From: an uncultured Lachnospiraceae bacterium
Lineage (GTDB): Bacteria > Bacillota_A > Clostridia > Lachnospirales > Lachnospiraceae
Reading direction: 5' to 3'
Assembly: GCA_947178085.1 (NCBI GenBank)
Contig: CAMWWS010000003.1
Location: 1-29,968, forward strand
DNA length: 29,968 bases
Shown: positions 6,606 through 14,525 of the stretch, one piece after another
Layout of the letters: each line of letters begins with the position of its first letter
Numbering within the stretch: the first letter of the stretch is position 1
The notes under the pieces: model-generated
Seen by the model: the letters and a program-made list of their open reading frames with translations, nothing else
What the model was told of the DNA's origin: nothing
Databases searched by the model: none
Made by a program: the position numbers and the translations under genes

Positions 6606-9053
6606 TTATTTTACCTGCATTCGTTTATCAATCAAATGGTAAATCATACTGATTACGAAGCATAATATGCCACAGATAAAGAAGCTTAAAGCGTGCCCTA
6701 ATGTATTATCGTAGCTTATATCAATCAAAATCAATTTTGCTACGCTGAGCATTGAAAGGAACAAACCATATAATCTAAATGACTTAACGTAAAATCTAAA
6801 GCCAAGCACAATGCTGATAATGGCGAATAAAAATGCTGATATGCTGATTACATAATTTGCAGCTTCATAAGAACATAATATGGTAATAAGCAGAACGGTA
6901 AGTTTAACTCCAATGTAGATTCCCGACCATAATGTTTTATATTGCTCAATCAGATTCTTTGAATTAACCATAAAAATCAGTATCGCCAGCAAAACAAGAA
7001 TGAAATGGCATATCTCATTGTCAACCACCATAACTTTATATAAGCTTACAACCATGAGTATTGCATTAATTGTCCGGGTAACATTTACACTGTGTTTTTC
7101 TGTTTGCAGCGTTTGAAAATCCTTTACAAACCTGCTCTTCATCGCAAACATATTCAAAGCCGATACAACGGTAAGCGTGATTGTCGTATCAACATCGTAA
7201 CTTACATTCAGATCATCAAACATATATGTCAGGCTTATAATAATGAAGAAAAACCCTGCCACGTAGGATAGAAGCTTGAATATACTGTTGTATTGCTCTT
7301 TTTTAACATACATACAGACTCCCAGAATGGCAAAAAACAACAGCCCGAGGCAGAGATACTCGACAGAATACTTTAAATCGGATAAACAATAAATTACTGC
7401 CGTCAGTAGACTCATATATTTATAGACGCAATCATCTTTATAATATCCCAGCAGTATAAAAAGAATCATCACAAATGACACTCCGATATGACTAAGGAGA
7501 AATGGAATCATAGATACGGATATGATAAATACCGGCAGGGTGAAACACTGTATCAGGACTTTTCCGTCGTCTTTCCTGTTGTCAAATTTTTTCTCCGCTA
7601 CGGCGAGCAAGGCAACGCCTATTATTATAAAAATATATCCTCTAATCGTATCCCAGCAATATCCTATATTATAAATTCCTATATTATCCGGGCCACGCCA
7701 AGATATTGACCTATATGTCATATTACTGATATACAGCATCATCAATATGGTATTTATAATCATAAAAACGCCGAAGCCTATATTTTTTTCTTTTAGCTTC
7801 GCAGCAAGGAAAAGTACGAATTGCAGTATCAGGAAAAACAGCATTATCCCCGCTATTGCCTCTACCTTATACTCAGCCCACCAATTCCTGTTATATCCAG
7901 GCGCTTCTGCCCAACCGGCCCACGAGAATGCGGGGCGCAAACTATAAGCTCCCACCCATATCTGAAATACATTAATGCAGTTAAAAACATTGTTTACGAC
8001 ATTTTTATGGAATTCCCTGCTATAATTGGTTACATAGAAAATAGAAGCAGTCACCACGAAGAACAGACTGAGCAGAAACATCATAGCATAGTCAAATTCT
8101 TCCACGCACAGGACAACACCGAAGAACAAAGCAATCGTAATACCGCACTGCCCTATTATCTGAAATATCCTGTCCTGCCATTTTGATAAATAACAGACAA
8201 ATACTGCCCAGACCAAAATGAAAATGTATAGCGTAATATCTCCTATCGCCTTAAAATACAGATTAGTCAGAAGCAGCGATATGTAAACCGCACCGACGCC
8301 GCAACCGCTGATTGCCAGATACAGCTTGTTATTATTCTTTCTTAATTTCAACAGACCAAATGCCGTAAGCATAATACTCACAACATACATCGCTATCATT
8401 TTAATCGTATCTGTAATGAATGGCGCTAATAAAGTTGCAAATAAAATAAAGCTTATAAAAATCAGAACCGAAGCAAATATCCCCATCCATGATTTTCCGA
8501 TCATGTTTTCCAAATCTTTTGGCTTATTCACCTTATTCTGAAGCTGAATGTATGGAGCTTGCGGCTGCGGCATTGCGCTCTGATACTGAATATTCGATGC
8601 CTGCTGTTGTGGCATTGCATTCTGATAAGGAATATTTTCTGCTTGCATTTGCGGCATTACACCCTGATACTGATTATTTTGTACTTGCGGCTGTGGTATT
8701 GCACCTTGATACTGAATATTCAATGCCTGTGGCTGCTGCTGTACATTCTGAGGCTGGATATATGGTTCTTGAATCTGCGGTTTTACACTCTGAGGCCGGA
8801 TATCCTTTATCTGCTCCTGTATACCCTCCCTCAGCATATTCAGCTGATTATTCATATAATCGATTTCCGTCTGTAAATACTTGATTTTATAATTCAGTAT
8901 CGAATTGCTGACATTCTGATTACTACACTCATAAATCAAATCATTCAGCTGTTTTCTGTCTGCAAGCAGACGGTTTTCGTAATTTAGGATTGAAGCTTCA
9001 ATATTATTCAGATTTTTATTATGTGCATTATCGCTATTTATATCTTTAAACAT
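6606..9053 (-). CDS. DUF2339 family polytopic membrane protein
   Basis: This protein of about 815 residues starts with a coiled coil (about 12-85), followed by a Pro/Gln-rich linker (about 88-173) with 14-residue repeats. The membrane part opens at ENMIGKSWMGIFASVLIFIS (182-201) and contains about 20 helices to the C-terminus. This layout and the conserved entry sequence match DUF2339, whose function is unknown. The ATG at 9053 is preferred to an in-frame ATG at 9158 because a good promoter (-10 at 9104-9109) lies between them. The ribosome site is weak (GGGGAG about 14 nt away). It is transcribed alone, divergently from the SCP2-like gene. Confidence 0.85.
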   Translation of the reverse strand: MFKDINSDNAHNKNLNNIEASILNYENRLLADRKQLNDLIYECSNQNVSNSILNYKIKYLQTEIDYMNNQLNMLREGIQEQIKDIRPQSVKPQIQEPYIQPQNVQQQPQALNIQYQGAIPQPQVQNNQYQGVMPQMQAENIPYQNAMPQQQASNIQYQSAMPQPQAPYIQLQNKVNKPKDLENMIGKSWMGIFASVLIFISFILFATLLAPFITDTIKMIAMYVVSIMLTAFGLLKLRKNNNKLYLAISGCGVGAVYISLLLTNLYFKAIGDITLYIFILVWAVFVCYLSKWQDRIFQIIGQCGITIALFFGVVLCVEEFDYAMMFLLSLFFVVTASIFYVTNYSREFHKNVVNNVFNCINVFQIWVGAYSLRPAFSWAGWAEAPGYNRNWWAEYKVEAIAGIMLFFLILQFVLFLAAKLKEKNIGFGVFMIINTILMMLYISNMTYRSISWRGPDNIGIYNIGYCWDTIRGYIFIIIGVALLAVAEKKFDNRKDDGKVLIQCFTLPVFIISVSMIPFLLSHIGVSFVMILFILLGYYKDDCVYKYMSLLTAVIYCLSDLKYSVEYLCLGLLFFAILGVCMYVKKEQYNSIFKLLSYVAGFFFIIISLTYMFDDLNVSYDVDTTITLTVVSALNMFAMKSRFVKDFQTLQTEKHSVNVTRTINAILMVVSLYKVMVVDNEICHFILVLLAILIFMVNSKNLIEQYKTLWSGIYIGVKLTVLLITILCSYEAANYVISISAFLFAIISIVLGFRFYVKSFRLYGLFLSMLSVAKLILIDISYDNTLGHALSFFICGILCFVISMIYHLIDKRMQVK
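8571..8738 (-). repeat. 42-bp tandem repeats encoding a Pro/Gln-rich linker
   Basis: Four imperfect units begin at 8571, 8613, 8655 and 8697, exactly 42 bp apart, with degenerate partial copies on both sides. Each encodes 14 residues close to PQPQAxNIQYQxAM. The repeats link the coiled coil to the membrane domain of the DUF2339 protein. A repeat count that is a multiple of 3 nt would vary linker length without breaking the frame. Confidence 0.9.
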
Positions 9054-9095
9054 TTTTAAATTTTCTTCTCCCCGTAAAACAATATTGACCTGTAT

Positions 9096-9132
9096 TTGAA
9101 TAAATGATACTCTAAATATATAAAAAACGCAA
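9096..9132. promoter_or_regulatory. Overlapping divergent promoters (DUF2339 / SCP2-like genes)
   Basis: Plus strand: TTGAAT (9096-9101), 17 nt, TATAAA (9119-9124), leading to the SCP2-like gene. Minus strand: TTGCGT (9127-9132), 17 nt, TATCAT (9104-9109), leading to the DUF2339 gene. The two core promoters share most of their bases, so polymerase could occupy only one at a time. The minus-strand promoter also fixes the DUF2339 start at 9053. Confidence 0.6.
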
Positions 9133-9195
9133 GTTTGGAGAGACTGTTTTCCACTCATGCTTATAACTAAATACTTTTAAAATGGGGGAATAAAA

Positions 9196-9555
9196 ATGAC
9201 ATATGAAGAATTATTTTCAAGCGTAAAATCCGAATTCATGAACGCAGACGTAAGCGACGTGAATGAGCATCTGGCGTATCAGTTCAATATTACCGGCGAA
9301 GCGCAGGGAATTTTTTATGCGGAAGTAAAAGACGGAAAACTGTACGTAGAACCGTATGAGTACTATGACAGAGACGCCATGTTTACATGTAAAGCGGAAA
9401 CACTGATAAAAATTGCAAAAGGAGAACTCGACCCGATTATGGCCGTCACCCTTCAAAAACTGAAAGTAGAAGGAAATATCGACAAAGCATTGAAACTAAA
9501 GGGTCTGATTGAAAGTAAAAAGAAAAAAGGTTCTAAAAAGGGTTCTAAAAAATAA
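9196..9555 (+). CDS. SCP2 sterol-binding-domain-like protein
   Basis: This 119-residue soluble protein has the SCP2-like fold signature: an early hydrophobic beta region (HLAYQFNITGEAQGIFYAEV), then DAMFTCKAETLIKIAKGELD and PIMAVTLQKLKVEGNIDKAL. Families of this type bind hydrophobic ligands such as lipids or acyl chains; the bacterial ligand is unknown. It ends in a lysine-rich tail with GSKKGSKK, which may bind nucleic acid or acidic membrane. GGGGGA lies about 7 nt before the ATG. Its TAA overlaps the next gene's ATG by one base (TAATG), so the two are probably translated together. Confidence 0.85.
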   Translation: MTYEELFSSVKSEFMNADVSDVNEHLAYQFNITGEAQGIFYAEVKDGKLYVEPYEYYDRDAMFTCKAETLIKIAKGELDPIMAVTLQKLKVEGNIDKALKLKGLIESKKKKGSKKGSKK

Positions 9556-9962
9556 TGAACATATTAGTAATTGACGCCCAGGGCGGTGGTGTCGGCAGGC
9601 AGCTTGTTACCGCTATAAAACAAAATATGCCGATGGCTTCCGTCACCGCAGTTGGCACAAACAGTACCGCCGCTTCCGTTATGCTTAAAGCTGGCGCCGA
9701 CCATGCGGCTACCGGCGAAAATGCCGTAGTCGTTGGCTGCAGGAATGCAGATATCATTGTCGGTCCCATAGGAATCATCATCGCTGACGCCATGTATGGA
9801 GAAGTTACTCCGAAAATGGCGGAAGCAGTTGCGCAAAGCAGTGCAAAGCGTGTGCTTATTCCGTTTAACCACTGTGATAATATCATCGTGGGAGTTTCAG
9901 ATTTTTCGATGAGTAAGCTTGTACAGGAAGCCGTTGATGAAATCAGGAAGATGATGGATTAA
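9555..9962 (+). CDS. DUF3842 family protein
   Basis: This 135-residue protein begins MNILVIDAQGGGVGRQLV, a Rossmann-like glycine-rich loop, and continues with AVGTNSTAASVMLKAGADHA, ATGENAVVVGCRNADIIVGP and KRVLIPFNHCDNIIVGV. This matches DUF3842, which I know from Clostridia without an assigned function. The glycine-rich loop suggests nucleotide or dinucleotide binding. It is coupled to the SCP2-like gene through a TAATG overlap, so the two may act together. No membrane segments or signal peptide are present. Confidence 0.85.
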   Translation: MNILVIDAQGGGVGRQLVTAIKQNMPMASVTAVGTNSTAASVMLKAGADHAATGENAVVVGCRNADIIVGPIGIIIADAMYGEVTPKMAEAVAQSSAKRVLIPFNHCDNIIVGVSDFSMSKLVQEAVDEIRKMMD

Positions 9963-10021
9963 CTATAAAAGCATCTAAAAATTAACGCTAAAAATTAACT
10001 ATAAATGCATCTAAAAATAAT
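9959..10021. repeat. AT-rich direct repeat after the DUF3842 gene
   Basis: Two 27-nt copies (9959-9985 and 9995-10021) begin TTAACTATAAA and share GCATCTAAAAAT, with about 24 of 27 positions identical and a 36-nt period. A shorter 12-nt repeat, CTAAAAATTAAC, occurs at 9975 and 9988. The first copy includes the DUF3842 stop codon. I see no hairpin terminator here. Confidence 0.75.
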
Positions 10022-10022
10022 A

Positions 10023-10050
10023 TTGACAAATAACTAATTTCAGGTAAAAT
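10023..10050 (+). promoter_or_regulatory. Promoter of the small membrane-protein gene with flanking inverted repeat
   Basis: TTGACA (10023-10028), a perfect -35, is followed after 16 nt by TAAAAT (10045-10050). TTGACAA at 10023 and TTGTCAA near 10058-10064 form a 7-bp inverted repeat bracketing the -10, which could be an operator. Confidence 0.6.
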
Positions 10051-10100
10051 ATTTTATTGTCAAAAGCTGCTATGGCGTGGTTTTAAGTTAAACAAACAGC

Positions 10101-10640
10101 ATGAAGCTGACAGAGAATGCAGAAGCATTCCATTACTATGTACCGCCATACAATAGCTTGACAAGTGAGGCAAAGCTCATGCGCAAGGCCAAATTTAAAA
10201 AAATCGTTATAACAGTTCTAGCTTTAGCTATTGCATCTTACTTACTATGCTTGATTTTTTGTACAGTATATATTTTTAAGATGCATACATTAAACTATAA
10301 TTCCAGTGGTTGGGGTGTAGTTTTGTCAGAATATAAACTCGATTTTGATAATGATTTGGCCGAAGTAAATTATTATGATTTTGACGGAACTCTTAAAACC
10401 CATAGGGAAGATACCTTTTCCGCAGAACAACAAAGAAAGGTCCGACTTGCCTGCGCCATCTCCCTTATGCCTGTTTGGAAATCTCGCTATATTAATCCGA
10501 ATGTTATGGACGGCGCCCAATGGGAATTAACAGTAACTTATTATGAAAAAGAAAAGCGAACATACGGCAGTAACGCGTATCCTCTTTTGTACCGTTTCGC
10601 CTATGATGCAATCAGGTCGGTTATTGATACAACTGAATAA
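10101..10640 (+). CDS. Small single-pass membrane protein of unknown function
   Basis: I do not recognise the family. The 179-residue product has a polar N-terminus, one membrane helix at about residues 34-60 (KKIVITVLALAIASYLLCLI and onward), and a soluble C-terminal domain of about 120 residues predicted to be outside the cell. That domain contains KLDFDNDLAEVNYYDFDGTL and QWELTVTYYEKEKRTYGSNA, which look beta-rich. Start choice is uncertain: the first ATG has no clear ribosome site, whereas the ATG at 10179 has GAGG about 8 nt upstream and would give a 153-residue protein starting MRKAKFKK. It has its own promoter and is followed by a strong terminator-like hairpin at 10698-10740. Confidence 0.7.
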   Translation: MKLTENAEAFHYYVPPYNSLTSEAKLMRKAKFKKIVITVLALAIASYLLCLIFCTVYIFKMHTLNYNSSGWGVVLSEYKLDFDNDLAEVNYYDFDGTLKTHREDTFSAEQQRKVRLACAISLMPVWKSRYINPNVMDGAQWELTVTYYEKEKRTYGSNAYPLLYRFAYDAIRSVIDTTE

Positions 10641-10697
10641 ACATAATCTGGATGGATAACAAATCCAATTATAAATTTTAAATTAATGTATATCACG

Positions 10698-10740
10698 AAG
10701 GTATACGCTTTCTCAGAAGAGAAGCCGTGTACCTTTTTTT
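10698..10740 (+). terminator. Strong intrinsic terminator or attenuator hairpin before the ECF S component
   Basis: GGTATACGCTTTCTC (10700-10714) pairs with GAGAAGCCGTGTACC (10719-10733): a 15-bp stem with one C-C mismatch and two G-U pairs, a four-base AGAA loop, and seven T residues (10734-10740). It either ends the gene at 10101-10640 or acts as an attenuator in the leader of the S-component gene, whose own promoter is not obvious. Confidence 0.85.
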
Positions 10741-10782
10741 CATGACAATAGAATCCCCGTGGAGCATTGATTCTATTGCATG
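10741..10782 (+). promoter_or_regulatory. Second hairpin in the leader of the ECF S-component gene
   Basis: CAATAGAATC (10746-10755) and GATTCTATTG (10769-10778) form a perfect 10-bp stem with a 13-nt loop. Flanking CATG sequences can add four pairs across a single bulged A. There is no T-run after it, so it is not a terminator. It ends about 33 nt before the S-component start. I could not match the leader to a known riboswitch class. Confidence 0.5.
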
Positions 10783-10815
10783 CAACTCGTTAATAGTATG
10801 AAAGGAGATTAACTT

Positions 10816-11394
10816 ATGAACGAAAATCTAAAAACAACCACCAAAAACTTAACCTTATCTGCCATGTTCCTTGCCTTGGGTCTGGTTCTCCCATTTTTAA
10901 CCGGACAAATTCAGCAGATTGGCAACATGCTGCTTCCCATGCACATACCGGTATTCCTCTGCGGACTAATCTGCGGTTGGAAATACGGCGCAGTTGTAGG
11001 ATTTATGATGCCGCTCATGCGCTCCATGCTTTTTGGAATGCCTAAACTTTTTCCGTCAGCATGCTCTATGGCGTTTGAGCTGGCAACATATGGTCTGGTA
11101 GCAGGACTTATCTATGGTATGTCCCATTGGCAGTGCATACGTGCGCTTTATCGCTCCATTATTGCCGCAATGGTTGCAGGCCGTGCTGTCTGGGGCATAG
11201 TCCAGATTATTCTGCTCGGAATAACCGGCAGCCGCTTTACATGGCAAATGTTTATGGCAGGTGCATTTTTAAACGCAATACCGGGTATTATTGTACAATT
11301 GATTCTGATTCCTACCGTTATGGTGGCATTACACCGTACCGGACTTATAAGGTTCCATCAAACAGAAAAAGTTCCAACAACTACCGAAGGATAG
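10816..11394 (+). CDS. ECF transporter S component (substrate-binding membrane subunit)
   Basis: This 192-residue, about six-helix protein has the ECF S-component pattern: a short polar start, LTLSAMFLALGLVLPFLTGQ, then LLPMHIPVFLCGLICGWKYG and a small-residue-rich MPLMRSMLFGMPKLFPSACS region. S components bind a vitamin or similar micronutrient and dock with a shared EcfA-EcfA'-EcfT module, which is not in this window, so it is an orphan (group II) subunit. The substrate cannot be assigned. AGGAG is 10 nt before the ATG. The 3' end overlaps the convergent reductase gene by 14 bp. Confidence 0.85.
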   Translation: MNENLKTTTKNLTLSAMFLALGLVLPFLTGQIQQIGNMLLPMHIPVFLCGLICGWKYGAVVGFMMPLMRSMLFGMPKLFPSACSMAFELATYGLVAGLIYGMSHWQCIRALYRSIIAAMVAGRAVWGIVQIILLGITGSRFTWQMFMAGAFLNAIPGIIVQLILIPTVMVALHRTGLIRFHQTEKVPTTTEG

Positions 11395-12559
11395 CTTTCG
11401 CTTCCTCTTCACGCTGTCTGCAGATATCCGCCCAGCTTGGAAGTTTCCCTACCATATCGGTTAATTCTTCCAATGCGCTTGTAATATCGATATTCTGCGG
11501 ACAGCTGTTTTTACATTTTCCACACTTTATACAAGCTGAAGGCAGATGTTCCCTATCAACGGCATCTAACGACATACCTATATTAAAGGAAGGCGCAACC
11601 TTCATTTCATTGTAATATCCTATCATTTTGGGAATATCAATTCCCTTCGGGCAGCCGTCGCAGCAATATCTGCAGCCTGTACACGGAAGTGAATCCTTCA
11701 TGGTTTCCGCCAATTGCATCAGCGTTTCTTCTTCATTTTCACTCAAAGGATTTTCCTGTTCAAAAGTATGTACATTATCTATCATCTGTTCCATGCTGCT
11801 CATACCGCTTAATACCATCTTCACATTCGGTAAACCCTGAAGCCAGCGGAAAGCCCATGAAGCAACCGATTCTTCAGGACGCAGCTCTTTAAGCTTTTCT
11901 TCATTCTCCTTATCCACTGCTGCGAGTTTACCTCCCCTGACAGGCTCCATAACCCATACGGGAATATTTCTTTCCGTAAGCAGCTCATATTTTGCCTTTG
12001 CATCCTGCAATGTCCAGTCGAGATAATTCAGCTGAATCTGGCAGAATTCCATTTTATCGCCATATCCGTCTAAAAATTCCTTAAGCAGCTCCGTGCAGCC
12101 ATGACACGAAAATCCTAAGTGCTTAATTCGTCCCATTTCCTTCTGCTTAATAAAGTAATCAATGATTCCCCATTTTGAGTCCGTATATACCTGTATGGAA
12201 TTTTCATATACATTATGAAGAAGATAATAATCAAAATACTCCACGTCACACTTTTTTAGCTGTATCTCAAAAATTTCCGCAGGATTATAACTGCTTGCAA
12301 TCTGATGTCCCGGATACTTTGTTGCAAGACAATAGCTCTCTCTCGGGAATTGCTTTAACGCTCTTCCCATTACCAATTCCGAATTGCCCTGATGATAAGG
12401 ATATGCCATATCATAATAGTTCACGCCATGCTCTCCGGCATACTTAACCATTTCAAATACCTGTTTTTCATCAATAGAACCATCTTCATTTAATGGCAGC
12501 CTCATTGCTCCGAATCCCAGAAGGGATAATTCTTTGTCATGGATTTTATTTGTAATCAT
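11381..12559 (-). CDS. Aldo/keto reductase with C-terminal 4Fe-4S ferredoxin domain
   Basis: This 392-residue protein has an N-terminal TIM-barrel reductase with the usual tetrad: D50 and Y55 in YYDMAYPY, K81 in ATKYPG and H115 in LLHN. It also carries VMEPVRGGKL and a C-terminal Fe-S domain. Two cysteine clusters are visible: C293-TG-C296-RYCCDG-C303-P and C343-IK-C346-GK-C349-KNS-C353-P. This is the anaerobe COG1453-type fusion; substrate and electron partner are unknown. AAGGAG lies 9 nt before the ATG. A close paralogue is at 17738-18844, and the two flank the ABC exporter operon. Confidence 0.92.
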   Translation of the reverse strand: MITNKIHDKELSLLGFGAMRLPLNEDGSIDEKQVFEMVKYAGEHGVNYYDMAYPYHQGNSELVMGRALKQFPRESYCLATKYPGHQIASSYNPAEIFEIQLKKCDVEYFDYYLLHNVYENSIQVYTDSKWGIIDYFIKQKEMGRIKHLGFSCHGCTELLKEFLDGYGDKMEFCQIQLNYLDWTLQDAKAKYELLTERNIPVWVMEPVRGGKLAAVDKENEEKLKELRPEESVASWAFRWLQGLPNVKMVLSGMSSMEQMIDNVHTFEQENPLSENEEETLMQLAETMKDSLPCTGCRYCCDGCPKGIDIPKMIGYYNEMKVAPSFNIGMSLDAVDREHLPSACIKCGKCKNSCPQNIDITSALEELTDMVGKLPSWADICRQREEEAKAILR

Positions 12560-12636
12560 AATTTGCTCCTTTTAAATGTTATACTTTTTAAATATTTTAT
12601 TTTCAGAATTATAACACAATTTCGTATTCACCGCTA

Positions 12637-14523
12637 CTATTCCAACTCACTAATCTCATGATACAAATCCGCATATCTCCCACCCTGCGCCAACAACTCC
12701 TCATGCGTTCCGCGCTCTATAATGCGTCCATGCTCGAGCACCATAATGGCGTCTGCCTTTCTGACCGTGGAAAGGCGATGGGCAATGACAAATGTGGTGC
12801 GGTTCTCCATCAGCGCATTCATGCCTTCTTCAATATGTCTTTCAGTTCTCGTATCGACAGAACTAGTTGCCTCGTCAAGAATCAATATTGGTGCACGGCT
12901 GATGGCAGCGCGGGCAATACCCAGAAGCTGTCTTTGTCCCTGTGAAAGGTTTGCACCGTCATTTTCAAGCTTTGTGTTGTACCCGTCCGGCAGCTGCAAA
13001 ATGAAAGAATGCGCAGATGCAATCTTTGCCGCTTCCATAACTTCATCATCCGTCGCATCCAGCCGTCCATATCGGATATTTTCCATAACTGTCCCCGTAA
13101 ACAAATGCGTATCCTGCAAAACCATTGCAATATTGGAACGAAGAAATGCCCGGTTAATCTTTTCAATAGGTACGCCGTCAATCGTAAGCGTTCCGTCTTC
13201 AAGGTCATAAAACCGTGAAAGCAGGTTGGTGACGGTAGTCTTCCCGGCTCCGGTAGAACCGACAAAAGCAATCTTCTGTCCCGGTTTTGCATAAAGGGAA
13301 ATGTCATGCAGTACAGGCACACCGGGAACATAACCGAAGCATACTTTATCAAGAACGATATGTCCCTTGATTTCTTTCATATCCGCCGCATCGATATCAG
13401 GTTTTTCTGAAGGAGCATCCAACAGACTGAATACTCTCTCAGCGCCGGCAAGCGCAGAGAACACGGTATTCATCTGCATGGAAATCTCATTGATAGGCTG
13501 ATTGAACTTGCGGGTGTAATTAAGTGAAATCGTAAGTCCACCGATATCAAAACCCTGTGTAATCACAAGAATACCGCCAATACAGGCTGTCAGCGCATAA
13601 GACACATTACATAGCTGATGTGTAACAGGTCCGATAATACTGGAGCGGAACTGTGCCCTAATCTGCGCTTCAACCAATACTCCGTTTATATAATCAAACT
13701 CTTCCATAGCAATCTGTTCGTGGTTAAATACCTTTACTACTTTCTGCCCAGAGAGCATTTCCTCCGAGAAACCGCCCATCATTCCCAGCGCCTGCTGCTG
13801 TGCGGAATAGGCATTCCTGCCTTTCTTAATAATAGTTTTGCTGGCAAATACAAGAACCGGCGCCATAATAAGCGTAATCCCACCCAGAATAAGATTGGTA
13901 TAAAGCATCAGAATAACCGTTCCGGTAATAGTAATAGCACCGGAAATAATCTGAATAAGTGTCGTGTTCAGCATTTCTCCGACAGCGTCAACATCATTTG
14001 TAAAACGGCTCATAATATCTCCGACAGGATGCGCGTCGAAAAACCTGACCGGCATAGTCTGAAGCTTATCCATAAGTTCACGGCGCATTTTTCTAAGCGA
14101 ACGCTGTGATACCGTAAGCATAATACGCTGCTGTAACCACTGAGTCAAAACGGAAACTCCGTAAATCACTGCCATAAGAGCTATACCGCCTGCAAGTCCG
14201 GCAATCCTTCGCGACAAATCAGATTCTTCCGGATCATAATAAAGAAATTTATTCATCACAGGGCGAAGCATATATGCCGCAGCAAGTGCAGTAACCGTAT
14301 GCAGGATTACACAGATAAATGCGGAAATAAGCAAAGCACGTTCGCCTGACAGATAGCGAAGCAGACGCATTATCGTCCTTCCCATGTTTTTCGGTCTGCC
14401 CTTTGCACTCATGGCAGCGCCCATATTTCTTCTGTTACCAACGTTGATTACCTTTTTACTATCTGAGGTGGCCGCCGTGGATGCATATTTTTTTCGGAGT
14501 CTTTCTTCTCTTTTACTGTCCAT
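12637..14523 (-). CDS. ABC exporter half-transporter, catalytically competent subunit
   Basis: This 628-residue protein is a six-helix transmembrane domain (about 60-340) fused to a nucleotide-binding domain. A basic cytoplasmic extension of about 50 residues comes first. Motifs are Walker A GSTGAGKT (422-429), Q-loop Q470, signature LSQGQ (526-530), Walker B ILILD with catalytic E551, and H582 in the H-loop. The signature departs from LSGGQ while the catalytic Glu and His are intact. Its partner just upstream shows the opposite pattern, as in heterodimeric exporters of the TM287/288, BmrCD or LmrCD type. The genes are 2 bp apart. Probable substrates are drugs, lipids or peptides; none can be read from sequence. 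Confidence 0.93.
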   Translation of the reverse strand: MDSKREERLRKKYASTAATSDSKKVINVGNRRNMGAAMSAKGRPKNMGRTIMRLLRYLSGERALLISAFICVILHTVTALAAAYMLRPVMNKFLYYDPEESDLSRRIAGLAGGIALMAVIYGVSVLTQWLQQRIMLTVSQRSLRKMRRELMDKLQTMPVRFFDAHPVGDIMSRFTNDVDAVGEMLNTTLIQIISGAITITGTVILMLYTNLILGGITLIMAPVLVFASKTIIKKGRNAYSAQQQALGMMGGFSEEMLSGQKVVKVFNHEQIAMEEFDYINGVLVEAQIRAQFRSSIIGPVTHQLCNVSYALTACIGGILVITQGFDIGGLTISLNYTRKFNQPINEISMQMNTVFSALAGAERVFSLLDAPSEKPDIDAADMKEIKGHIVLDKVCFGYVPGVPVLHDISLYAKPGQKIAFVGSTGAGKTTVTNLLSRFYDLEDGTLTIDGVPIEKINRAFLRSNIAMVLQDTHLFTGTVMENIRYGRLDATDDEVMEAAKIASAHSFILQLPDGYNTKLENDGANLSQGQRQLLGIARAAISRAPILILDEATSSVDTRTERHIEEGMNALMENRTTFVIAHRLSTVRKADAIMVLEHGRIIERGTHEELLAQGGRYADLYHEISELE

Positions 14524-14525
14524 GA

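Noticed and set aside
8489..8884. Long plus-strand reading frames opposite the repeated linker of the DUF2339 gene
   Set aside because: Their repeats are the mirror image of the 42-bp units in the DUF2339 gene; no ribosome site or promoter supports them.
10655..10684. Nine-codon leader-peptide-like frame (MDNKSNYKF) before the ECF S component
   Set aside because: No ribosome site, no run of one regulatory codon and no link to the hairpins, so it is probably chance.
12560..12636. Promoter for the first aldo/keto reductase
   Set aside because: TATAAT-like elements are present but no acceptable -35 at 16-18 nt; it could also be read through from the ABC operon.
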